Positions 46,887 through 58,790 of a stretch of DNA of 64,000 nt are shown piece after piece; positions within the stretch are counted from its first letter, which is position 1; the number at the start of each line of letters is the position of its first letter. A program made the translations under genes and the position numbers. Origin of the DNA: Mikania micrantha (Eukaryota > Streptophyta > Magnoliopsida > Asterales > Asteraceae); the NCBI GenBank assembly GCA_009363875.1, contig CM018690.1, forward strand, positions 710,001 through 774,000. The letters are read 5' to 3'. The notes under the pieces are model-generated. The model searched no databases, was not told the DNA's origin, and saw nothing but the letters and a program-made list of their open reading frames with translations.

Positions 46887-49645
46887 TGTGACAATCCGGC
46901 AATTCACGGTTAACTCCGTTAACCAAAAATTATCGAAAATGACACGAAATCATACAATATCAAATTAAAAGGATTTGAATTAAACAAAATCAGTTCTAAT
47001 ATGCTTAAAATGCAAAGATTAAACTTGTTAAGGATTATAAACAACTATTTTGACTTTTACAAGTCAAAATTCGATTATAATCAAAGTAAAAATCGAAATT
47101 TGATCCTAACACAAGTTTTAGACGAATTAAATCAGTTATAACAGTCACATTGATGATTACCATCATCAATTCAGAGTTTATTACGAGCATTATGGTCGAA
47201 TTAAACCGAAAACAATACTAAAAGTCGAAACCGTCAATGACAATCATAGTACACCTATGATTCGACTTTAATATTCCGAATTGGGCATTCATACTCATCA
47301 GTCGGCACTATTAGGTTCTTCTACACTCAACAATTCGGTCTAAAGAGTTATGAACAGAAGAGTTCGAGTGGAGCTTAGCCGAATTTCAACTTCTAATCGA
47401 ACTACATCGAATCATCATCAAAAGAGGTAAAAATCTACTCATATACAACCTAAACCTGCCGATATAGAGTAACCCCATGTTAATTTTTACTGAAAACATC
47501 GAATTGTATGAACTCTAATTCTAGGGTTCATCACGAAGAATGAATTGGGGGTCTTCATTCAAACGAACTAAATAATCGAATCAAAGGTAACAGAGAGTTT
47601 CGGAACTCTCTGTTTAATGAAAATACTTTATCAATTTCATCAAACAACAACAAACATTATGATTTCTATTTCTAGGGTTTCTAATCAAAAACGAATTGGG
47701 GGTTTTCATGAAAATGAAGTTAAAAATCAAATTAAATGCTACCTGTAGCTTCAGAAGATTTCGATTAAGGTTAGTCCTAAATCAATTTCGAGTGTTAACA
47801 TCGAATTAATGGATTTTGAATTCTAGGGTTCTTGAGTTCAAACGTATTGGGGATTTTGAATTTATAGAACTTGATATGCGAATTAAATCTTTCTGAGAAT
47901 GTAGAAATTCATTTTTGAATGATAACCCCATATCAATTTCATGTAACAACGATGAATTAAAGGATTACGAGTTCTAGGTCTTTTCGGTTAAAAAAATTTA
48001 GGGTTTTTGATGAAAACGAACATAAAAATCAAATTGATTTATTTAGATAGTTTCGAAATACCTAGGTTAAGGAAAACCCTATGAATTTGCTGCTCAAAAT
48101 CCATGAATTTAAACAATTTCGAATGGGGATTGGGGTATACACGTTCGAAACTATGATTATCTCAAATTGGAACGGTTTGTTGATTGTCAATCAAATTAAA
48201 AGCATTTCTTAACTCGATTTAACCTGTGGGAACAAAGCCCTAAGGTTTCATGTTCGAAGGTGGTCGAATTGGGGCCCAATAGGGAGTGCATTGCTTCGGT
48301 TATGAATAATCAAGGAGTTGGGCTGATTTGGGCTTAAGAAAATTAAGAACCAAGATACAGTAATGAAATCTGAACCAGATGAACTGGTTTGGGCTTAGGC
48401 ATGGTGTTCGGGAGGTCACAGGTTCGAACCTGTGCCTCACTGTTTTTTTTTAGATTTAAACCAATTTCTAGTATTTTGTTCATAACTCTTTCGTTCTAAC
48501 TCCGTTTCGACCCGTTCGAATTGCGTTGGAACCAGAATTTCATTCCGAACCAAATAAAATAATAAAATTCATATTTTAGACCGAAAACATAATCGCGAAT
48601 GATTACGCTTATTTAAATAAAATCATAAACGATTACATGATTTTATTTAAACGATTCTAAAGTCATGCGTACTTATATATGCACATTTCTAACACTCTAA
48701 CATACGTGTGTTGACACGTATGTGATTTCAAACATAAAACGACATTCCTAATAACACAACGTTATTGTTAAAACACAGATTCTTCGTAGAGCATTATCCA
48801 CGCGACTTCACGTGTGTTTGATCATTCTACCGCATTCAAAGGTGCGTACACGGCCCCTTTCTTATTTTAACTGTTTTGGGGGAGAAAACATGTGCAACAA
48901 ACACTTTTAGATACATATCACTTGCATGAGTTAGCTGTTTACTATAAGTGCAAACATAGCATTACAAAGCCTTACATTTCGAACCGTTTAGTTTGCCGTA
49001 GTGCAAAGCGTGGTAGTTGAAGATAGATCTATTGGGTTTGACAAACCTCACTTGGTAGATGGGATCTACGCAAGTGTTTAACTGACCAAACACACATTAC
49101 TATTGTTTATGCTAGACAATAGTGGCAAGGCAAAACATGCAACAGCATGCTACAGTCAGCTTCAGTGTCGACCACTTATGTAAATAGTACAATGACTAGC
49201 TATCATGACTATGTAATGTGTGATTATGTGATCTGCAAACATTTCTTACAAACAGCTTGTTCAAACATTTGGTTCAAACATTTGTGATTATCCATACAAA
49301 CCTGTGTATGCACCAACCTTTGTGTTGACTTGATTTACATGTTTTCTCAGGACACTAAGGCACAAGCAAGGACAAGCAGAGACTAGGACGTTGAGTCTCA
49401 TGCATACAGTTTACTTAAGTTGTTGATTTAAAACATTGAACATTGTATTTATGGTTTTGCAATATTTACTTTCTATTATTAGTTTTCAAACGCTTCCGCA
49501 AATGTTAAACTTTGATTTTACAAATTAAGACCAAAGTATGTTTGAAAATCATATAGAGGTCTTCGTTATGTCTAATGATCTGAGATCCTGGTTTGTCACG
49601 TCCCAAACGGTATGTTTCCGTTAGTTGAAAATTGGGGGTGTGACA
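46887..49645 (+). repeat. Element C: 3' LTR (2759 bp)
   Basis: Colinear with 26540-29297, with about 17 substitutions and one extra T in the T-run after the GGTTCGAAC palindrome (48417-48451). CGAAC follows. Confidence 0.93.
48842..49350 (+). other. Predicted leader intron in C 3' LTR
   Basis: Identical borders and length (509 nt) to the 5' LTR copy at 28494-29002. Confidence 0.45.
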
Positions 49646-52417
49646 CGAACCTTTACCAGCGTGCATGGGACACACGAACCTTGAATGTCCAGGACCTGGC
49701 CAAACCTTTTGGAAAACCCACGAACCCAGGCTGCGAACCCATGGAGCCGAACCTTTCTTCTTCATTAGATTAGCCTAACATTCCCTTCAAACTTAGCCGA
49801 ACCTATGGGCTTAGCCATTAGGATCGCTGCCCTGGGGTATGCCAAACCTAATTAAACTCGAAATCCTTAGTTATCATGGTGCGTAGGGTTTATATACATA
49901 AGCATACATGAGCTAAATCATGTGTGTGTGTGGGAATGGCATAGGACATTCAAATTCATGCAAACTTACCCTTAGTGTTAATTTCGATATACTTTCTTAG
50001 ATTGATAACGAGGGTATTAGTTGAAATGCTATAACAACTTGATAGGAGTTGTTCGTACTTAATGAATTAAATTGGAAATGTTAGTGATATTGCATAAAGT
50101 GTTGGCGTTCATTTCAATATTTACATCTAACACTTAGAAACTTCATACAAATGTTTATAACCAAATTAGATTGTTCAATAGAGCATTCTAAGCTAGGTTA
50201 TATATGAGGACGGACAAGGATCAAGTTGGGAAACAAAGAACTATCAAAGGGCTTGGGATTGATCTAAATTTGCTTAACTCAAGTTCTAACATGTTTAACT
50301 TGCAGTTTTTCATAAAATAACTTATGTTTTAATAAATAAAATGACTTTAAATAATAGCTAATAGTTACATTTTATTAATGTCATGGGTTTCTTTTTAAGT
50401 TTATACATAGTTACAAAAGTTTGTTTATTATAAATGATTGGGAATTGATTGTAAAATAGACAATGTCAATTGTCTGGGTTTGAACTAAATACAAAGGAAA
50501 CCCTGCCCAAATTTTGTAAAAATTTAAAAGTATGTTGTTATAAATTATGGGATTGGGTTGTAAATGGGTATCTAAGTTAGACTAGAAGACAAAATCTTAG
50601 AATCACACTAGTAATTAGGACACATAGATACACACACCGAGATCAAACCTTAGGTGCGACGATTATTACGTATACTTATCGTATTCAAACTCTTATAAAA
50701 CAACTCTGGAACTGAAGAAACTTAAGCTACAACAAGAGCGCGCATTTTGTGTTAGATCATTTACATAGCAGCACAGGTGACTTCATAGCCCCTTTTCTAA
50801 CATTTTTGTTTTAAAACGCGGGGCTGAGAAGCATGCGTAAACTGTTTAATTAAATTGTTTACTTAAATGCTTTTACTTGTATATGTTTTACATATATAAC
50901 TGTCATTCTAGACTCCTGTCTAGGTGAACTGTTTCAAATCAAAGAACTATTTTCAAAGAACTATTTTCAAAGGTCTATTTCAAGAAACTAACGATCTATT
51001 TTCAAAGAACTATTTCAAGCGTGGGTTGTCAAAGAACTAGCGATCTATTTTCAAGGAACTCTTTCAAGGGTCTAACTGGGAAATATCAAAGATAGCATGT
51101 GCCAATCTCAGGTTTGAAAGATGTCCTAGCTAGACTGATCGAATATGAGACGCATGTTTGATGATATTTACAGTATTCCCTAACTGTTTTGAGGAACATC
51201 TGGGAAATGCTCAACGATAACATGTGCCAAAGAACTAAAGAACTATTCGAACTATGAACGGTCTAAAGAACTATAAAAGCCTATATATCAAAAGATGTCC
51301 TAGCTAGACTGATTGGTTATAGGTCACATGTTTGATGAGGTTTACAGATCTCATTTACTACTAAGAACCTGATTGCTAGACTAGTCTACTCGAGTTGACC
51401 AAGGCCCAATCATTAGGACTTGGATTTTATTAAATGTTTATTTATTTATTTAATTAAGCATTTATTTAACTGTTTCTACAATTACTTTGGTTGATCATTC
51501 TTGTGATGAGCTTAAGGAAATCAACATAGATTCCAGATTATTGTACTTACAGGAACAATGAACTGAAGAATCATTTGATATAATGGTAGGGGTAAAATGA
51601 TTAATTTTCATTAACACCAATGTCCCATGTGGATTAGTATGTGGTGGGACGGCGTCTGGGCGGGTTTGTAGGCTCGACTCAGGGGTATGCCCTATATATA
51701 AGCATACCGATCTAGATGATACATGTGATGTTAATGAGATTAAGGTTGTTACCTGAGGGTTAACAAATGTTTTGAGTGAGCGATGGAACTTTAGTGGAAT
51801 GGAAGTGTATATTAGGTAAAAATGCTTAATTATCAATAATAACAGTGTCATATGCGTATTAGTATGTGGTGGGACGGCGTCTGGGTGGGTTTGTAGGCTC
51901 GACTCAGGGGTATGCCCTATATATAAGCATACCGATGTTGATATTACATGTGATGTTAATGAGGTTAGGGTCTTTACCGAAAGAGGTTTTCAAATCATTT
52001 TCAATTACTAAACTATATGAACTCACCAACCATGTGTTGACTTTATTTTTGCATGACTTCTCAGGTGACGAACAGGTTAACTAAGAAGCTTATGCTTTTG
52101 GACTAGGACTTCAGATAGAAGGCTTAGTATTTTTGGACCTGCATATTTTTGGGAACATCATTATACAATTATTTTGTATATCTTGTGCAGTTACAAGATA
52201 GAAATCTTATGATGTTTATGATAGATTTACATTGCTAAATTATAAACGATACGGATGTAATTTAACTTTGTAATTCTATTTTATTTAGCATTTCTCATTT
52301 ATATCATGTGCAATGTAAACAATCTGATCACTTTGATTATCACTCCCGATATCGCGCCCCGAGAACCTTCCGCCCGATAGGGACTCCGATCCAACCCCGT
52401 TGGCTCGGGGTGTGACA
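49646..52417 (+). repeat. Element A: 3' LTR, final segment
   Basis: Begins with CGAAC, the second target copy of C, then follows 13631-16437 of the 5' LTR. It covers the end of the CGAACC array, the donor at 50777, the 225-bp tandem units (51659 and 51886) and the acceptor at 52064. It ends GGGGTGTGACA at 52417. ACTGA follows. Confidence 0.93.
50777..52064 (+). other. Predicted leader intron in A 3' LTR
   Basis: CACAG|GTGACTT (one base changed from GTGAGTT) to CTTCTCAG|GTGACG, 1288 nt. Confidence 0.4.
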
Positions 52418-52422
52418 ACTGA

Positions 52423-55212
52423 TCACACACTGGATTAGATTCCATTGCATTTGATATTTATGTTTAGTTGTTTTGATTTCACTTGGAATTTAGATTCTTG
52501 AATTTGAACTCGATGGACTAAGGGTTTGTTTAGAGTTTAGAATTAAGGTATTACTCATAAGAGTAATAAATTAACTTATTAGTTAATTCTGCATAACAAT
52601 TACCTAGACAGAGTCTAGGAGTATAAGCAAGTAAATATAAAGCATACTATAATTAAAAGCATTTGCGTAAAACATATTTAAATAAAAAGGTTTACGCATT
52701 GTTCTCAGCCCCGCGTTTGAAAACAAAAATGTTTCGAAAAGAGGTAATGAACTCACCTGTGTTGCTCTAAATTTAATTACCACAAAATGCGCGCTCGTTG
52801 TTTGTAGACTATGTTTCTTCGGTTCCTGAGTTGTTTTAAGAGAATTCGAATACGATAAGTATTTATAATAGACGCATCTAGGGTTTGGTCTCGGTGTGCA
52901 ACTAAGTGTCCTATAGTGCTAATGTGTTTCTAGAATTTCTTCTATCTAATCTAATTCATTACCCATTAGTAACCCGTATCCCACGATTAATCATTACAAG
53001 TCCTTAATTAAAACATTTTAAAGTTAATTCATTTTAAGTTAAACATTTAGAAAACAACATTTAATGTAATTTAATAAAGATTATAATTTAATTTCTTGAC
53101 TAATAACATGATTAAATTTAAAAGAGTTAAACTTCAACATGATGGGCTTGTGTTAATCCAATTGGATTAACCTCAGGCCCATTACTAGCCTTCGTGTGTC
53201 CAATGATCATTGATCAATCATCTTGATTAACTAGGCCTAGGTAATTTATGTAAATCATCTAGGTTAGTTACATGTCTTTATGGATTTTCCTAAGGGTTAG
53301 GTGTTAATAATTAAATCAACACCCAATCCTTATGTTATTTATTCTGATCCTTTATGATTTCTCCAATGTTATAATCTCGAAATGGTGTTATCAATACTTG
53401 TTTAGTTGATAACATGTTTTATGAAATTGCTTGTTATTGAAAACCCTAATTTTCCTTATTTTCTCGAACCGAACTCGTATATCCTTACCCATCCATATCC
53501 AAGGTCAAGCCCCATTGTTACTAGGATAAACCCTTAGTTTATTGCCTCATGATGAAACCATATTCACCCAAAGTTGGTTGAATGGGAAGAACCCTCATTT
53601 CTTTTGTCCCCATGCACGCACACACACACATAGATTTCCATGCATGCATTACGTAGTCTAACCATGCATTCCATGCACATATTCGGTTTACATTATTGAG
53701 CTTGCTAGCTTCCACTCTACGTATTCAGTTAATTAGACCAAGATCCAACCGAAGTAACATGACCGAAGTCAAGTACTTGGCCGAGTGGGAGAAATGGCCG
53801 AAATGGTCCTTGGCCGATCGAATGGAGGGCCCCGACCGAATCAACATGGTCTGCGAAAGAGGGTGTGCTGAAGGAGTATTTCTGGCCAACAGAATGACAT
53901 GCATTAGGCCGACCGAAAGGGCATTGGACCGACAGAATGGCAGCACTGGGCCGAAGGAAGGCTGGCCGACTGAAGGCTGCCGAACGAATGGAGCATGGTC
54001 GAATGATCCTTGGTTCGGGCGAAGAAGGGTTGGCCGAAGGAGCCTTGGCCATTCAGCCGAAAGGACTGCCCCTGCTTCGGTTCAAGAAATTCGGCCACCT
54101 GATGGCCCTTGCTTCAGCCACAGCGGCCTGGTGGGTGTCAACACCTGATTTTTGAGCTAATCAACCAAAGAACGAGTTAGGGTTTGTTCCTGCAACATTC
54201 TAAGATGTTTTTGTGAAGAACCTATGGTGTGAGGTGGTTTAAAACCAGTCCTAGGTGGGTTCGAGCCTAGGGTTTAGAAAACCCTAAAACCGAACTTGAA
54301 TCTTGGATTTTACCTCGAATCAATTGGATGAAAGCTTAGATCCTTTGTACTTCTATGATCTACGAGTTGTGGTGGTTGTTTTGACACCAAAATCACATGA
54401 TTTCGTGAAGGATTGAAGAAGATATGGCTTGAGGTTTTAGAGAGAGAAAGTATAGAGAGAGAGAGAAACGAAAATGGGAGCTTGGCTGGTTGGTGGGGGA
54501 GGAAGATGGAATTAATTGCCATCATAAATGCTTGTGAAATACACGGTTATGTCCGGGTTCGTTCGGTTCCGCTCGGTTTCGCGTAAAACGTCGTTTTCGT
54601 TTCAGTTTTGTAACGAAACTTCTCGGTTATAAAACAAGAGTTTATAAAAATTATTTTAGGTGGTAATTCCTAGTAAATTAACTAAATATCTTCCATTTAT
54701 TTTAAATTTTCAGAAATATTTATTTCACTGTTTAAAATCAAATCGTACAGTCGTCGCGCATATTCGTTCGAATCGTCAACCGTACGAACACAATGATAAC
54801 TATACTTTTCAATATGGTTTTCTAATTATTGGATATCATTCAGAACGTTAAACTTTCAGATGTATTCGTATAGATCGTCACCTATACGAATAATCCGTCG
54901 ATTTAGCATTCACTTAACGACATCCGTTGTAGTTTTGTTCTGTAAAGCCTCACATACGTTTATACATAATAAAGTCCTAACAAATAATCACATGATGGTT
55001 CTGTATCGCCAGATACTTATCTGACTGATGAACCATGTTTCTGAGTTTTGTTTCTCTGAAATGATTTTGAATTTGCTCTTTGATAACACAAAATGATAAT
55101 GATACATGATTTGAATATGACATACAATGAAACACGTATAGTTTATACCTGATTACTGTTCATGTTACTGTTGAGATCACTGTTCCGGTGACGTTTTGGC
55201 ACTGATGTTACA
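52423..55212 (-). repeat. Element E: 3' LTR, upstream segment
   Basis: Sense strand from TGTAACATCAGTGCC (55212) to the A insertion. Contents in sense order: a perfect 11-bp dyad TATTCGTATAG/CTATACGAATA around TGACGAT (54892-54863); a TATA-like region with a CT-rich tract (54540-54440); a GAG|GTAAAA donor-like site at 54313; a TTCGG-rich block (54150-53750); a TATA (CTATTATAAATAC, 52871-52859); and a CAG|GTGAG donor (52756) with GCCCC/GGGG-type pairing. Confidence 0.88.
53750..54150. repeat. CCGAA(T/A)-rich motif block in E
   Basis: Many irregularly spaced GCCGAA, CCGAATG and ACCGAA motifs on +, that is TTCGG on the E sense strand. The position corresponds to the CGAACC arrays of A and B, but the motif orientation is reversed. 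I carries the same form at 10380-10610. Confidence 0.6.
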
Positions 55213-55249
55213 GTCTCCACTTGTTAGAGAAATTTCGTCCCGAAATTTA
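55213..55249 (-). promoter_or_regulatory. Element E: inverted repeat plus polypurine tract
   Basis: Sense strand: TAA stop (55249-55247) overlapping AAATTTCG-GGA-CGAAATTT (55248-55230), then AACAAGTGGAGAC (55225-55213). Confidence 0.85.
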
Positions 55250-57495
55250 AGAATTGTTATCAGGTACGGCTTCCTCTGTAAACAGTTGGGGATACTTAGA
55301 CTTCAGGTGATCTTCGTGTTCCCAAGTAAATTCAGGTCCGCGCTTTGAGTTCCAACGAACCTTTACAGTCGGAATACGGCTTCGCCTTAGTTGCTTAACT
55401 TTGCGATCCATAATCTCCAATGGTTCTTCGATAAAGTGTAACTGCTCATCCACTTGAATTTCTCCGATTGGGATGACGAGTGACTCGTCAGCAAGGAATT
55501 TCTTTAAGTTTGAGACGTGAAACACGTCGTGCACACCACTGTGTTCATCTGGTAGTCTCAGTCTATACGCTACAGGACCAATACGTTCGATGATTTCAAA
55601 CGGTCCCACGTATCGTGGTGCTAACTTGCCTTTCTTCCCAAAACGTACTACACCTTTCCATGGGGATACCTTCAACATAACATGGTCTCCCACTTGAAAT
55701 TCCAATGGCTTGCGCCGTTTGTCGGCATAACTCTTTTGTCTGCTCGTTGTCACTTGTAGCCTTTGTTGAATCTGAGCAATCTTGTCAGTAGTCTCTTGAA
55801 TAACCTCTGGCCCAGTTATATGGTTGTCTCCCACTTCCGTCCAACAGATCGGTGACCGACATTTTCGACCATATAGGGCCTCGAATGGTGCGCATCCGAT
55901 GCTACTATGGTAACTGTTGTTGTAGGAGAATTCGATCAGTGGTAAATAAGAGTCCCAATTTCCACCGAAGTCTAACACACAGGTTCTCAACATGTCCTCT
56001 AGGGTCAGAATTGTACGTTCGCTTTGACCGTCCGTTTATGGATGGTAAGCTGTACTCAGATTTAAGTGCATCCCTAGAGATTTCTGCAATGATTGCCAGA
56101 ACCTTGATTTGAATCTGCTATCTCTATCAGAAACAATGGACAATGGCACACTGTGGCGTACCACTATCTCATTAATGTACAATCTTGCCAGTCTATCCAT
56201 CGTGAAGGTCTCACGCATTGGCAAGAAATGACCAGATTTTGTCAAACGATTAATGATAACCGAAATCGTATTATGACCACTGCAAGTGCGGGGTAGCTTG
56301 GTAATGAAGTCCATATCTATTTGTTCCCACTTCCAGAGTTGAATCTCAGGTTGTTCCAGTAAACCAGACGATTTCTGGTGTTCCGCCTTTACCTTCGCAC
56401 ACGTAAGACATCAACCGACGTACTCGGCTATATCTTTCTTCATTCCCGGCCACCAATAAAATCCACATAAGTCTTGGTACATTTTATCAGCGCCTGGATG
56501 CACCGAGTACTTAGTCCTGCGTGCTTCATCGAAGATAAGTCTTCTCAATTTGCCTACTACCGGAATCCCTATACGATCTTGGTAGTAGATAACTCCATCA
56601 GGCTTTGTTTCAAATTGTTTCTCTGCTCCACAGCAAGTTCTTTCTTCTGGTTTCCTCGGTCAACTGATTCTTGTTGCGCCTGAATAATCTTGTCTCGTAA
56701 TCTTGTCTGCACAGTCATTCCCATTGCTCTAACGCGCAAGGGTTTGACCCATTCCTTTCGGCTTAAGGCATCAGCTACAACGTTCGCCTTTCCCGGATGG
56801 TACTTGATCACGCAATCATAATCATTTAGAAGTTCAACCCAACGACGCTGTCGCATGTTGAGTTCCTTCTTATCAAATATATGTTGCAGACTCTTGTGAT
56901 CAGTGAATATGGTACACTTAGTGCCATATAAGTAATGTCTCCAAATCTTCAATGCGAAGATTACAGCTCCCAGTTTTAGATCATGAGTAGTGTAATTCTT
57001 CTCATGAATCTTTAACTGTCTTGACGCATATGCGATAACTTTGTCCCGTTGCATTAGTACACAACCAAGTCCCTGATGGGAGGCATCACAATATACAACA
57101 AAGTCATCACAACCTTCTGAGAGAGATAAGATTGGAGCATCACATAATTTCTGCTTCAGTGTCTGGAAGGCATCTTCTTGTTTCCGCTCCCAAACAAACG
57201 GCTCACTTTTCTGAGTTAGCTTGCTGAGAGGCAGTGCTATCTTAGAAAATTTTGAGATAAACCTTCTATAATAACCTGCCAATCCCAGAAAAGACCGTAT
57301 CTCGGTGGGTGTCTTCGGAGTATCCAAGTTCTTTATCGCCTCAATCTTGGCGGGATCTACGTGTATTCCGTCACTGTTGACTACATGACCCAAAAATTGA
57401 ACTTCTCGTAGCCAAAATTCACACTTAGAGAATTTGGCATAAAGTTTCTCTTCCTTCAACAGCTCCAAGATCTTTCTGAGATGTTGCTCATGATA
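55249..57495 (-). pseudogene. Element E: RT end to chromodomain, truncated by F
   Basis: Sense reading starts inside RT ([26 protein letters not shown]), cut at 57495 by F. RNase H follows with DAS, TDHKSL and ADALSR all kept. A 1-nt loss near 56630 shifts the frame. A TGA replaces an Arg codon at 56411-56413 inside the integrase finger, and a TAA replaces Gln in YHPQTDG at 56036-56038. The DDE core, GPF motif and chromodomain-like tail are otherwise readable, ending at TAA 55247. It closely resembles pol of A and keeps the integrase part that A lost. The gag, protease and 5' RT of E would lie beyond the window, after F and G. Confidence 0.88.
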
Positions 57496-57960
57496 TGTCA
57501 CACCCCCAAATTCCCACGTGTGGTATCAGTCCACATGGGTGTGACGTGGCCAGGATCACAGCTCATGATCATATAGAATGACTCTAAATGAGTTACATAA
57601 CATACAATTTTTTAAATCAACCCAAGTTGCATAGATTTAATAGCGGAAAACGTTTAAATTAAGCAGCGGAAAGTACAAGTGTTGCAGCGGAAAAATACAT
57701 TGTAACATACGAAATATGTTTTAAGTTGCTAAAACCAAACAAATGAAATAAAAGCCTTGGATTAGAGTCTATATGCATGCAGACTCTCTTGTGCATCTCC
57801 ACGTGCATCCTAGCTAGTGTTGTTCAGTTACCTGAGAATACATGCTAAAATGTGTCAACATAAAGTTGGTGAGTTCACAGGTTTAAGTATTTGAAAGCAG
57901 TAAAACAAATATGTACTGGGTATGTTAAAATGTTTTGTTGGATCTACGATCCGAGGTGTG
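57496..57960 (-). repeat. F: alpha-type LTR end, cut by G
   Basis: On + it starts TGTCACACCCCCAAATTCCC, the complement of an alpha LTR 3' end. The next 465 bp match LTR1 (1380-1862) on the opposite strand, including the acceptor-like TTCTCAG|G at 57832. G begins at 57961. The rest of F, and whether it is a solo LTR, lie outside the window. Confidence 0.85.
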
Positions 57961-58315
57961 TGTCACACCCCCAATTTCCCACTTGTCGTGTCAGTCCACG
58001 TGGGTGTGACGTGGCCAGAATCACAGCTCAAGGTCATATAGAACACCTCTATATGCGTTTACAAATCACACGTTTGACACATACACTTAACAAAGTAGTT
58101 TGCAGCGGAAAATAAAGTTATCATAACATTTAGCAACGGAAAATCATATGTTTGACATATGCAGCGGAAATAAATAGTTGTTGACATAACATTGTTTAAT
58201 ACATAAACCAAACAAAATAGTTTTCAAAAGTTAAGCATAAACAGGAATGCATGATGGCCCTAATGCTCGTTCCCCTAAAGGTGCATCCCTGAATGTCCAT
58301 CAACTCCTCAGTTAC

Positions 58316-58790
58316 CTGAGAATACAAGTTAGAAAAGTGTCAACACAATGGTTGGTGAGTTCACAGGTTTTGATATATATGTATATAGTAAGAAAAGCGT
58401 GTCATGCTGTTTATCAATGTTAGTACCGAGCCCTAGGCCCAAAGTGTCAGTGCGTCACTACCGAACTAGACTTGTTTGTCCTTGCCTCCGCTATGACTCG
58501 TATACATAGCAAGTTAGGTCAGAATTTGCACGGGTTATGACATCCAGTCAACATAGTGCCCCGTGGGGTTAGTCATTCCCTAATGGATCCATCCAAATCT
58601 ACCACGTTGTTCGTACATTAACGGTAAGACTTTGTGAGGGCTTAATACGAGTTCAACACTTAATGTTTGTCCAATAAACCAGCATACACAAAAATGTTTG
58701 TAATAGCAATAATGTTTGACTCGATGCAACTAGTATTCTCCCCCTATTTAAAAGCGTTTGAAAAAGAGTAAAGAGGGGCCGTGAACTCAC
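58316..58790 (-). other. Predicted leader intron in G 3' LTR
   Basis: CTAAG|GTGAGTTCAC, a GCCCCTCTTT/AAATAGGGGG pairing, and TATTCTCAG|GTAACTG; 475 nt. Confidence 0.5.

Larger units (their letters stand above)
26540..49645 (+). mobile_element. Element C: beta chromovirus, interrupted by D
   Basis: A plus-strand element with LTRs of 2758 bp (26540-29297) and 2759 bp (46887-49645) and TSD CGAAC (26535-26539 and 49646-49650). By eye the LTRs differ at about 17 positions (roughly 0.6%), so the insertion is recent. The interior holds a primer site, an extra ORF, almost no gag, and a pol with many stops and deletions. D is inserted between pol and the 3' LTR. The element sits in the CGAACC array of A's 3' LTR. 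Confidence 0.93.
12201..52417 (+). mobile_element. Element A: gamma chromovirus, interrupted by B, C and D
   Basis: A complete plus-strand LTR retrotransposon. It has a 5' LTR (12201-16437), primer-binding site, gag-pol with stops and deletions, polypurine tract, and a 3' LTR (21007-52417) split by B and by C with D inside it. Without the insertions A would be about 13 kb. The 5' and 3' LTRs differ by scattered substitutions (dense near their starts) and by small indels in the CGAACC region. A is therefore clearly older than C and D. It lies inside the 3' LTR of E. Confidence 0.9.

Noticed and set aside
53696..54148. 150-codon frame in the E LTR, and similar frames at 13249-13665, 24860-25215 and 10221-10782
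   Set aside because: They arise from CCGAA/CGAACC motif-rich sequence with few stops on any frame. Frames are open on both strands and not conserved between copies.
54430..54470. Host gene promoter or first exon (CT-rich leader with donor-like site)
   Set aside because: The same block sits at the same offset in other gamma LTRs, so it belongs to the LTR. No host coding exon follows.
57496..57960. F and G as a single LTR with an internal duplication
   Set aside because: A full LTR 3' terminus (TGTCACACCCCC) occurs at both 57496 and 57961. G is a complete LTR with its own PPT and pol, while F matches LTR1 more closely than it matches G.
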